Positions 9,814 through 19,900 of a stretch of DNA of 21,514 bases are shown here, one piece after another. Both the position numbers and the translations under genes were made by a program. The notes beneath the pieces are model-generated. The model saw nothing but the letters and a program-made list of their open reading frames with translations. It was not told where the DNA came from and did not search any database. Within the stretch, counting starts at the first letter, position 1, and every line of letters starts with the position of its first letter. The stretch comes from Actinomortierella ambigua (lineage: Eukaryota; Mortierellomycota; Mortierellomycetes; Mortierellales; Mortierellaceae), in the NCBI GenBank assembly GCA_016098155.1, contig JAAAJB010000588.1:1-21514 (forward strand). The letters run 5' to 3'.

Positions 9814-12800
9814 ATGACCCCGGCCCCGGCAAGGAGTAGCCGGTCGCACGCTGTTTCAAACCCTGTCGCCTACCCACCTCCTTCTGGCCCTCCACCACCT
9901 CCGCCAGGTACTCCACCCTCTCAGGAACAGCAACATCAACATCTGCAGCAATACTACGCTCAACACCAACAGCACCAACTGCCACAGCAGCGAGCCCACC
10001 CCTCGGCATCCTCTTCTTCGTCTTCGTCTCGCCCCGTTTCCTACTTATCCTCGTCACATGCTGCCCCGCTCGACCTGAGCCGGCCAACAACGTCTGCGAG
10101 GCATGAACCTAGTAGCGGAGGTGGTAGCAGCAGCAACGTCGGTAACAGCAGTAGTAGCAACAACTGGTCCGACGGTAACTGGCGAGCCATCTTTGACGCC
10201 GCCCTGGTCAAAGCCCAGCAGGCCGTGCAATTGGATGAGCTGCGCGAGTTTGGCCTGGCAGCTCAGCTTTATGCTCAGGCGGCCAACGATCTCGGCCGAG
10301 TAATTCCCATGTGCTCTAGCGAGAAGAAGAAGCATTCGATGCTTGCTATTGTAAGTTTAAGTTTGCTGGCTCAAAGGGGAAAAGAGGAAGAAGGCGAGAG
10401 TGGAAGAGAGAGAGAGGAAGGAGTGTCCCTGTAGTATTGTACATCTGGGTAGTCTGCTAACGGTTTCTCACTTGCATACTCACTTTTTTTTTCGTATCTT
10501 TCTCTGTTGGGGGGACAACGCACAACAGCAAGCGATCTATTTGGACCGAGTCAACCAACTGAAGGGAACATCTGCTCAGTCGTCCGGCTCACATGCCTTG
10601 GAGGCCGGCTCTCCTCGGCTTGCATCCCAACAGCAGCAACAGCACGGATACCAACCGCCGCCGTCTGTCTATCAGCATGAGCCCCTCCAGGCACATTACG
10701 GGGAGGAGAGCTATGCCGATCAGGGCTACGACCAGTCTTCTCACCACCACATGCAGCAACCGCACTATCAGCAACATCAACAACAGTCACCGCAGGTGGT
10801 GCCCCAACATTTCTCAGCAGGCCATGATATGTCGGCGGCTGGGTATCATGAAGAGCAGCAGTCAGAGTCGGTTGCGAACATGGAGAAAAATGACACTGGC
10901 TCACTTCCCTTTGGCAAGAAGCGATCCAAGACTGTGAGCCACGTTCAGCAACAGGCCCCCGTGGGCGAGGTGGCAACAGAGTATTACAACGGCTTTGCTG
11001 ACCAGCAGCAGCAGCAGCAGCGGAACCTGCAAAGCCCAGCCACACCGACTGGAACCATCTCACCTGCATTCTCAACGTCGTCGCCATCAACACCAACCTC
11101 CAGTACCAAGGAGAAGGAGAAAACAAAGGACAAGGAGGAGAGCAAGTCGTCTCGCTGGAGACCATTCGGCAAGAAGAAGTCCAAATCTTTCAGCAATTCG
11201 ACCGAGAAGGCCTTCCCACCCCCTCTGGATGCCGCTGCTCTAGCTAATATGCCGCCGCCGCCGATACCCCAGGAATCTCTCCACTTTCAACAGCCACCTC
11301 AAACGCCCTTGTCTCCTCCTCACCAGCAGCAGCCTCCACAACAAATGTATACGTCAAACCCTATCCAGATCGAGCAACCACACCAACACCACCATCATCA
11401 TCAACAGCAATCGTATCAGGATCAGACCGTACCTTGGTACGGCCCCTCTGGAGCCCTCCAGCACTCTGATACGGCGGCCGCTACAGTCCCACTGCAAGAC
11501 TATGAGGATGATGAGTACATGGATCCTCAGGAGGTGATCGACCATCTGAATCGCGCACGAACCTTTGAGGGCACGGTAAGTTAATCATTCAAAGGGAGTG
11601 AACCATGGGACAGGCCCAGACATTGGAGGATAGTCGAGAATGCACTGCAGCTGTACGTTTGAAAGTGTGTGTGCTGAGGAGAGAGAGAGTTCAGTTCTAC
11701 ATGTGCTGACAAACAGACATTTCACACCCTCCTCCCCAATTAACTTTTTTTTCCCTTCTTGCATGGTTTGATTTTCTAACCTTTTCTTTATCCCCTCTAT
11801 CCAAAATAACCTTAATTTTTTTAGCAACCCCGCTCTGCAAAAGTGGAACCGGAAAAGCCGCCACAGGAGGTTGTCCCAGGATCCACCCAGAGGCTCCCAC
11901 TCCTGAAACAAAGTGCTTCGTACTCTCGAGAGGAGTCATTCAGTCCGACCATTCTACAAGGCCCATACCAGGCCGAATTTGTCGATGCTGAGTTTACCGA
12001 TGCTGATGCGGATACTGAATTTGTGGATGCTGAGGAAGAGATGCCCCATTATGACCACCACCATCAGCCTGAGCCCCGTTTGCAGCAAGAGCAGTACGAA
12101 TATCACCATGAGCAAGACGCAATGGAGGTTGATGGATACGCCCAGGTGCAGCAACAAGAGCAACAAGAGCAGCAACAACAACAACAGCAGCAGCAGCAGG
12201 ACTTTACCTTTGGCGATGAAGAAGAGGAAGAATCGGATGGCGACGAGGCGTTATTGCCGCCTCATCTACCCCACCAGCTCAACCACCAGCATGCGGCCTC
12301 GGCCCTGAGCTCGACATTACCTGAGACAGCGCCCATGCCCCTCACTGTCCCCGCGTCAACACAACAACAAGAGGCCGAGGCTTCGCAAGAATGCACCGGC
12401 GACGCGTTTTTCGCAAGCGACCAAAAGGAGCTGACGCGGTACGATGAGCTCAAGCAGAAGCGGAAGCGTACCTGGTTTGGGCTGAAGAAGGACAAGACAA
12501 AGTCCAAGGAGAAGGAGAGGGACAAGGAGAAGGAGAAGGAAAGAAACGAAGCGGCCGAGGCGCAACACGAGGAGCGTGTCCAGACCGTTGCCAAGATGAT
12601 CGACGAGGCCATGTTTGGGAGCGGAGGAAGCGGATCTTCTCGAAAGAACAAGGAGACCGCCAGCGCCACCCTCACCGCCAACACTTCGGCGGCAGCGACA
12701 CGATCGACATTGTCGGTCCATCAGGAGCCACCAGGCCTTTTCCCCCTCACGCGCGAGGTGTCGACAGAATCTGGTATCCTGTCCTCCATGAACATGCCTC

Positions 12801-15800
12801 CGTTCACATACCACCACCCGACTTCGGCGGACGGCGCCGTGTTCTCGCCCATCACACCTTCACCCTTGTCGAGCAACCCGATCCAATACCAGCCTCGCAC
12901 CACCTACACCCCCAATGCCAAGCAGGAATCGTCAGCGACTGCTCTGCCAGAGCCAATATCGGCTCCGGAAGAGCCATCGTCACCTGTTCATGCCATGGCC
13001 ACCACAGCCGAGGTGCAAGCCGACGAGATCTTGGAGGACGATGCCGACGTCATGTATCTCCACGATGGCGACGAGTCTAGAAACGGCCAGGCGGGCGTGG
13101 CTGCGGGTGGGTCATCATCACGCCGCCCGACCTTGTCAACCATTAACTCGGCTTCGGCGCTCTCCTTCAAGTCCTCGTTGACGACAAACACTACTACTAG
13201 TAGTACTGCTCCTACCCCAGCAGCAGTAGCGACGGCAGCGGCGATCCCTCGGTTCGACGCCGACGGGTTCATCATCACCGATGCCGATGGTTTCGTCGTC
13301 ACCTCGCCCGAGACCGCCGTTGATGCTGCCGGCAAAAAGTCGCGCGCGCCCAGTGTGATGAGTGGCCGAACAGCAAAGTCGGGCAGGTCTGCAACGCCGG
13401 CAGCAGCAGCAGCAGCAGCCGAAGAGAGCGGTCCGTCCGTCGAGAGCAACGGTGGTGGTGGTGCGTCTCTGACCAAGAGCCCCTCGTCGCGACACTTTCA
13501 GATGTTTAAGCTCAAGAGCCGCAAGTCCAAGAAGCTCAAGAATGGCCGGAGTGTGGAAGAGAACTCTGAGGTGGCGACTGCAACAACCACAACAGCAACA
13601 ACCACAGGAGAAAAGGAAACAACGGCACTGGCTGAGGGAGACGAAGCGGTCGCGGGCGACGCCAAGTCTGTCGCCGGTAGCAGCAGCCATATGCAAGGAG
13701 GAGAGGGAGAGTTCCGGATGAGGACGCGCCAGGGCTCGATGCATAGCGGGGTCGATGTCAAGTCGGCGCCGAGCAGCAAAAAGAGCAGCAAGAAGAAGGG
13801 CAAACACCAGAGCGACGAAGAGTATGTCCCTTATGAGTACCAGGAGGAGCTTGAGGGTCCACTCATGGAACGTGTCGCAGTCCCCGAGAACCGTGAGATT
13901 GTTGGCTTTGTCATGGTAATGATGAATCCCTTCTTTTTGTGCTGGCTATCCCATATGAACGTGCTCCCCGTTTTATTTGTTTTTTTTTTCTTTTCACTAC
14001 TGAAAAAAAAAATGGAAATGCTAACCATTTCTCACATTCGGATAAAAAAAAAATAGCCGGTGGAGGTCAATTATGACTTCAGCCAGGACCCAAAGGACGA
14101 TGACGGCCTGGAGACATGGGACACCTGGGTTTCGCAGCTCGAGTCCTTTGAGAAGGTGCTGTCCGACAAGGGGCTGAAGAAGGTGAAGGAGAAGAAGAAG
14201 AAGAAGGAAAAGAAGTCCAAGAAGGACAAGGATCTCTCCAACGGCGGCCACGGCGACCTTGCGGGTGTTGACGGCGAGTCGGGTTTCACCATCTCATCGC
14301 GGTCATCACCCTTTGGCTCGACGAAGCACAACCGGTCGTCCATCTTCAGCCTCGGTCGATCGGAATCAAAGTCGCGCACCAGCATGTTTGACCCTTACAA
14401 TGGCCATCAGGGTCTCCCACCACAAGGTCACTCGCCCAATGTCTCACGGCCCATCTCCCTTAGCTCCGATGCCCTGGCCCTGTCCAATACGGGCGACGAT
14501 GGCCTCCATCGCCGCATGTCGTTCCAATCCTCTTCTTCGGGCGGCACCGAGGTCGCTCCCCAAAATCTCGCCTCTGGCTCGGGAGCCTACCCTGTCACGG
14601 TCCAACAGGCCAAACGTCGCTGGTGGGACCCCCGCCGCCGGGAGACAATCTCCGTGTACCGGACCTCGACGGCAATGCACTCGGCCGAAATTGACCAGGA
14701 CAAGTTCCTGGCCTCGCTGCTGAGCGAGGCCGACATGAAGGATGCTCGGCCTAGCCTCGAGCTGCTGCAGGACGGCGATGGAAGCCGGCACAGCAGTGGC
14801 GTGGTCATCATGCTCCCTGAAGAAGCCCAGAGGCTGCAAGAGGAGCAGGAGAAGCAGCAGCAGAAGAGGGACGAGGAGGTGATTGAAAAGGCCATGGAGG
14901 AGGCGGCGGCAGTCAAGGCTGCAGAGGCAGCAGCAGCAGCAGCAGCAACAGCTCTTGCTGCTGCTCGAGCAGAGGAAGAGGAGAAGGCCGAAAAGAAGAA
15001 GTCGAAGAAGAAGAAGGCCGACAAGAAGAAGAAGTCCAAGAAGCACGACTCGACAGACGACAGCTCGAGTGAGTCTGAGGAAGAGTCGTCCGAGCAGGAT
15101 TCAAGCGAGTCTGAGGAGGAGGCCAAGAAGAAGAAAAAGAAGAAGAATAACAAGAAGAAGTCCAAGAGCAAAAAGAATACTTCTTCAAGGAAGAACAAGA
15201 AGAAGACGGCCGAATCCAGCGACGAGGACAGCGAGTCTCAGTCTGAGGAAGAGGAGGAAAGAAAACAGCAGCACAAGAAGAAGGTGTCTGGCTCCTCCTC
15301 GTCCACTGCCGCCACCACCACTTCCTCCTCCAACAAGCAGAAGCTCCTCCCCATCTCGACACCCCTTGCCCAGATCCTCAAGATCCAGTCGGCGGAGCAA
15401 ATGTGGCCCTACATCCAGCAGGCCAAGGCCTATGCCATGACGCGCATGAACAAGGGCGACAAGCGGTCGGCCGCCATCGCCTTGAAGCGTGCCCAGGCCA
15501 TCGAAGCCCGGTGGCAGGAGCTCATGCTGGAGCTGGCGTCGAGCGACGAAGATGAGGATGAGCTTTTATCGGACGATGACGACAAGAGCGTCTCGTCTTC
15601 CTCGTCCTCGTCCTCTTCTTCTTCTTCTTCTTCGGAGGAGGAGAGTGATTCGGAGAGCGATAGCAGCAGCAATAGTAGCGATGCCAGCAGTGATCGTGGC
15701 AAGCGGAGGAGGAGCAGAAAAGGTCGCAAGGCAAAGTCGTCCAGATCAAAGTCAAAGAGCGGAAGCAGCAAGAAGAAGAGCTCCAAGGCCAAGAAGGGCC

Positions 15801-16615
15801 ATGATGTCCCCCACACTGCTGCTGATGCTCCTGCCGCCGAAGCATCGGTACCCGAAGTCATCCTGTCCAAGCCCATAGTTCTCGTCTCGGCTCCTCTAGC
15901 TGCCGTTGTGGAGGAGAAGGAAGAAGAAGAAGAAGAGGAGGAGAACCTTCCCGTCCCAACCACTACCGCCACAGCTGATGCCGCGGCTTCTCGACCCGTT
16001 TCTCCATCACCCTCCACAGCAACAACGACCTCTGCACCGGCACCCTTTGTCGGCTCGTTGGGTCCCAAGCCCACATTGTCGGACATGATGAAGCTGCGGG
16101 ATCCTGAGGAGCTCAGGTACTACATCCAGCGGACCAAGACCGACACGGTGCAAAAGGCGCGCTCGGGATCCAAGTTTGCCGCGCTTGAGGGCATGAAGGC
16201 CGTCAAGTTACTGCAGGCCCGCCTCGACGAGTTTGAAGCTGGCGGAGATCCCGATGCCCAAGAGGAGGACGAAGAGAAGGACGAGGAGAAGGACGAGGAG
16301 AAGGACGAGGAGAAGGAGGAGGAGAAGGAGGAGAAGGAGGAGGAGAAGGAGGAGAAGGAGGAGAAAGAGAAGAAGGAAGAGGAGAAGGAGGAGAAGGAGG
16401 AAGGTCATGATAATGATAACGACGAGAACGACAAGAAGGAGGACGGTCACAATGTACAGCCGCTTGCTGCTGTGGAGGAGGCCGACAAGGCAGAAGAGTC
16501 ATTGCCGGCTTCCTCTACCAAGGAGAGCAGCACAGAGGTCAAGACGACTGCTACCTCTGACGATATCCGCCAAGATGATGATCATAGGGTGTCTTCGACT
16601 CCCGAGGACAAATAA
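9814..16615 (+). CDS. MIT-domain protein with long low-complexity regions and paired C-terminal modules
   Basis: Four exons (9814-10350, 10529-11575, 11825-13915, 14057-16615) are joined by three phase-0 introns of 178, 249 and 141 nt, giving 2,077 residues. Residues about 123-193 look like a microtubule-interacting-and-trafficking (MIT) three-helix domain: WRAIFDAALVKAQQAVQLDE, then GLAAQLYAQAANDLGRVI, then the last helix across the first intron. MIT domains typically bind ESCRT-III tails, so a membrane-remodelling adaptor role is an inference. Then come Gln/His/Ser-rich linkers, recurrent basic patches (PFGKKRSK near 306, PFGKKKSK near 391, TWFGLKKDK near 745, FKLKSRKSK near 1090) and a conserved-looking block around VPENREIVGFVM and LETWDTWVSQLE. 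An Ala/Glu-rich helix and Lys and Ser/Asp/Glu tracts follow, with two similar modules near 1662-1713 and 1899-1950 and a Glu/Lys repeat tail. The start is the first in-frame ATG after the CT-rich leader. No catalytic domain is visible. Confidence 0.88.
10907..11185 (+). repeat. Repeated basic patch PFGKK(R/K)SK in the MIT protein
   Basis: PFGKKRSKT (codons from 10907) and PFGKKKSKS (codons from 11162) are near-identical nonamers about 85 residues apart. Related patches occur at TWFGLKKDKTKSK (from about 12470) and MFKLKSRKSKK (from 13502). Each is Phe plus a cluster of Lys/Arg with nearby Ser/Thr. They could be membrane-binding, nuclear-import or phosphorylation-controlled motifs, and the sequence alone does not decide between these. 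Confidence 0.7.
12149..12199 (+). repeat. Glutamine-codon repeat tract
   Basis: Seventeen codons here encode Gln, interrupted by two Glu, ending in ten consecutive Gln. CAA and CAG codons are mixed, in blocks. It sits in the third exon of the MIT-domain gene, just before an acidic stretch (DEEEEE). Confidence 0.9.
13256..13303 (+). repeat. Tandem 8-residue repeat DADGF(I/V)(I/V)T
   Basis: Two adjacent 24-nt units at 13256-13279 and 13280-13303 encode DADGFIIT and DADGFVVT. The DNA differs at five positions. Three are synonymous third positions and two are conservative Ile/Val changes, while all other residues are kept. That pattern suggests selection on the peptide rather than a fresh slippage product. 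Confidence 0.85.
15365..15520 (+). repeat. C-terminal module A (pairs with module B at 16076-16231)
   Basis: Residues about 1662-1713 of the MIT protein align without gaps to residues about 1899-1950. By eye there are about 14 identities in 52 positions, including a K(I/L) pair near the start, E(Q/E)(M/L), YIQ, a K three residues later, G-x-K, and ARxxE at the end. Both copies look like a helical hairpin and each is flanked by disordered acidic sequence. The layout suggests an internal duplication of a small folded domain. Confidence 0.75.
15593..15634 (+). repeat. Poly-serine tract (14 Ser codons)
   Basis: Fourteen consecutive Ser codons (TCG, TCT and TCC mixed) are followed by EEESDSESDSSS, and an acidic DEDEDELLSDDDD lies before them. 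Ser/Asp/Glu clusters of this kind are typical casein-kinase-2 target regions. The coding strand is a pure pyrimidine run here. Confidence 0.85.
16076..16231 (+). repeat. C-terminal module B (pairs with module A at 15365-15520)
   Basis: This is the second copy of the roughly 52-residue module in the MIT protein. It runs from LSDMMKLRDPEELRYYIQ to LQARLDEF. Relative to module A it keeps the YIQ core, the G-x-K turn and the ARxxE end but differs at most surface positions. The copies are therefore ancient, not a recent slippage event. Confidence 0.75.
16268..16404 (+). repeat. 12-bp GAC-GAR-GAG-AAG repeat followed by a homopurine run
   Basis: Four 12-bp units at 16268-16315 encode DEEK four times. 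An uninterrupted purine run from 16307 to 16404 (98 nt) then encodes Glu/Lys clusters. It forms the charged tail of the MIT protein. A run of this length can adopt triplex (H-DNA) structures and is likely to vary in length between strains. Confidence 0.9.
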
Positions 16616-16976
16616 TATCCTTAATGCTATTATAATAGTTTTTTTTCCCCTTAAACTTCTCTTTGCCCAGCATTTTGTTTTTTTACACATCCATTGACAA
16701 TAAGAACATGCTTTCAAGTTTTTAAATTAGTGGTGAATCTGTGAGGTACGTGAGTCTTGTGGGATGTGCGAGTGCGTATCGGAGGGAGCAGGGGACATGT
16801 GGCACGCTGTGACTTGACAGAAAGGTGAGGGGGGTCTTGGACACATGCCCTATCTGTGTGCTGTGTTGTTGTTGTGTCCAATGGTTTGTGTGTCACAAAA
16901 AAAAAAATAAAAGATGAGAGATGGGGATTGGCGAAGGGAGGAAAAAAAATGGCAAATAAAATGTGTGTATTGATGA
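16616..16976 (+). terminator. Shared 3' region of convergent genes with candidate poly(A) signals
   Basis: These 361 bases lie between the stop of the MIT gene (16613-16615, plus) and the stop of the ankyrin kinase gene (16977-16979, minus). On the plus strand there is an AATAAG at 16699-16704, about 85 nt after the stop, and AATAAA at 16906-16911 and 16955-16960. The last is only 17 nt from the other gene's stop codon, so transcripts may overlap tail to tail. No AATAAA is visible for the minus-strand gene. T-runs lie at 16640-16646 and 16678-16684. No other gene is apparent. Confidence 0.5.
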
Positions 16977-19900
16977 TCAAAGACCTCCGCCACCGTTCTC
17001 GGCGACCATGACGACCTTGCGTGCCAGTTCGGACTGGTCGATACGACGCTCGCCAAAGCGTTCGCCCTTCAAGATCATCCAGGCCAGAGTCCTCCGCTTG
17101 CGCTCGCCCTCAGGGGTATCCCTGCATCGGACGAGCAAGGCCAAGATCTTGTTGCCATCCTCCGTCTCGCGCCCGTTGTAACAGACATCCATCGCACGCG
17201 ACAGCGACTCGGGCTCGGACATGCTCAGCTCAGTGTCCAGCAGGACCTTGACACACTCGTAGCGATGGCGGGTGGCGGCCTCGGCCAGCGCATTGTTGTT
17301 CATGCATCGGATCCGAGGATCGGCGCCATAGTCCAACAACGTCTCGACAAACTGGGCATTGTCCAACAGGATCATCGTCGTCATCAACGGTGTCCGCCGC
17401 TCAGAGTCCAGCGCGTTCGGGTTAGCGTTCCGACGGAGCAGATACACCAGGTTTTGATGGAACCCAGGCGAATCCGTGCCGTACTGGGTCAGGATGTGAA
17501 GAGGCGTCTGGCGTGAGTCGTCCCTTTCGTCAATTCGGATCCTAGCCCCTGTTGTCTCCACCAACAACTTGAGCACGTCGTGGCTCTCGTTCAACACGGC
17601 CCGGTGCAGCGCCGTTCGATGCGACATCTCCCGGTCGGGCTCCATCGGGTCGCAGCCCTGGAACAGGTGCCACTGAACGGATTCGACATTTCCTTCAAGA
17701 CATGCCCGGTGGAACGTTTGTAACGTCGCCTTGCCATCGCGAGGAATAAACTTGTTGGACGTCGAGTTGGGTAGCCCAACGCGCATTGAACTGGACCCTG
17801 AGAGCGGGCTCGGGTGCCCTGCCGACGGATGGACAAGCACTTTGGTCGAGCATGCGGCCGCGGGCAGCGCCGAGGTGCTGATCGTCAGGGGCTGGTTATG
17901 GATGGTGGGCGAGTTCATATGAGACGGCGTTGCCAGGGGTCCGTGAGCCCCGTGTCCATTGATCGGTGCTGGGGGAGGGTAGATACCGGTGTGTGGCCGG
18001 TACGGGATGACTGGAGGAACCTTGCCAGGCACTTGCGGAACTGGCATGACTGTGGGAAGGATGCCTCCCATGGGTGGCGTCGGTGTCGGCGCAACGGGCA
18101 TGGGGATGTGAGCCGGATACATGCTCGGCGAGCCAATAGCGTGTGAGTTCATAGGACGAGGCGACGCTGTGGGGCTCGCGGTCGACGTCGAAATGAAAAA
18201 CATACTGCTGTCCATTGAATGGAGTGGGTAAGTCTGTCCAGACTGGACATGGTGGCCACTGTGTCCGTTGGCTGCTCCATGGTGAGTCTGATAATAGTGG
18301 TGGGGCGGGGAATGCTGATGCAATGGCTGTTGTTGTGCTGCCTGTTGTTGCATGAGCTGTTGCTGATATAACTGCTGTTGTTGCAAAATGGGTGATGCAG
18401 CCTGATGCTTTAGGGTAGGTGATGCTTGCTGGTGATGGTGAGGGTAGTGGTGCGCAGCACCAGTAGCGATGTTGGTGTCTTTAGCGGGTATCGTGGGTGG
18501 CTGAATCCATATTGGTCGCATGGCATCTGCTACGGGAAAGAGGCCCATGGAGGTATTATGAATTAAGATACACGTGCGTTAGTCGTCAAGCGGTGGAGAT
18601 CCATCTGACAAAAAAAAAAAAAAAAAAAAAAGGGAGGGTGGGGGGTCACTCATGGTTTACCTTTCAGCGTCTGGTGGAGCCTTTGACCTGCAGCTTCAAT
18701 CTTGTTTTCAAGTTGTTCGTGTTGTTCTTCGGCGATGAAAGTAGGACTATGTGCAGCAACGTTATTCTCGGAGCCAGCTCCATTTGCATGAGCGCCATTT
18801 GCCAGGGGGTATGGCGAAATACCACCCGAAGTTCCTGCACCATAGTTTCCAGGCTTGAGACGGGGCTGTAGTGGTGGGATGATGACGGGGCTAGCAGCTA
18901 GTCTGACGGGTTTGAGTGGGGCCACGGTTGCAGCTGAAACAGTTGGAGACTCGCCATGATGATAGTCCTGTTGCTGGTGATGCTGCTCCTCGAGCTGCAT
19001 TCTCTTCATGTGAAGATGCGGTTCATAGCTGTTGGAGCTATTGTTGCTGCCATTGCTGTATCCACTGTAGAGGCTGTGATGGCTGTGGCTGCCGCTGTTA
19101 CTGCTGTGGTTGCTATGAGTCTTTGTGGTTGTGGCTCCGTCCGATGATCCGGCTTTAGCATGGTGATACGGCGGGACAGAGCTGGGTGGCAGGCGATTGG
19201 GCTGTAGAGGAACGGTTGATGTCTGAACAGGTGCGGACATTGGGGTGCCAGCCACCAGTGGCTCTGCTCGAGGATTGTTATCGGAGCTGTTGTTATTTGC
19301 TGCCGCGGCATTGTCGGCAGGACTAGGGCCATTATGCAATCCTACCCAAGGGCTACCAGTGTTTGTTGGCATCGAAAAAGATGTTGTCGCCGTTGCAAAA
19401 TTACCCGAGGTGCCCTCTTGCCTGCTTGGGAGGCTGTTCCCTAAACCGCTGTCAACGGAGCCTTTGTTGGTTCCATTGCTGCCATGTGGGCTGGGGACTG
19501 AATATGATCTCTGGACGAGCAGCATCCTATCTAGGGCATTGATAATCTCGTCCAGGGAGGGCCGAGCTGTGGGCTCCTTATCCCAGCAACGTTGGTAGAG
19601 GGCGGCATACTCGTCGGGTGTGCCCTCGATGACGGTTTCACGCAGACCACCAAGAATGTGAAAGGCGAGCATGAAGGGCGCTTCACCGTTGTTGCTAAAG
19701 GGTGGATGGCCCGAGGTCAGTTCCCACATGATGACGCCGAGCGAGTAGATATCGGACGAATGGTTGAAACTTGCTGAAGAAAGGCGCTCGGGAGAGATGT
19801 AAGGGACGACACCTCGCGGTCCGGCAGAATGCTGGCGCATCTCGTCCTGCGGTTGGTTCCTGGAGAGGCCAAAGTCTGTGATGAGGGCACGCTTGTTCTG

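Noticed and set aside
14883..15440. Plus-strand Arg-rich frame resembling a protamine-like protein
   Set aside because: It is a +1 shadow of the AAG/GAG-rich exon of the MIT gene.
13136..16086. Several long minus-strand frames opposite the MIT gene (for example 14444-15046, 14587-15198 and 15430-16086) with Leu, Phe or Ser runs
   Set aside because: They are mirror images of Lys/Glu/Ser codon repeats (AAG/GAG give CTT/CTC). The sense strand has consistent exons and a domain.
16208..16450. Minus-strand frame that looks like a strongly hydrophobic poly-Leu protein
   Set aside because: It is the antisense of the GAG/AAG Glu-Lys repeat; the apparent membrane segment is an artefact.
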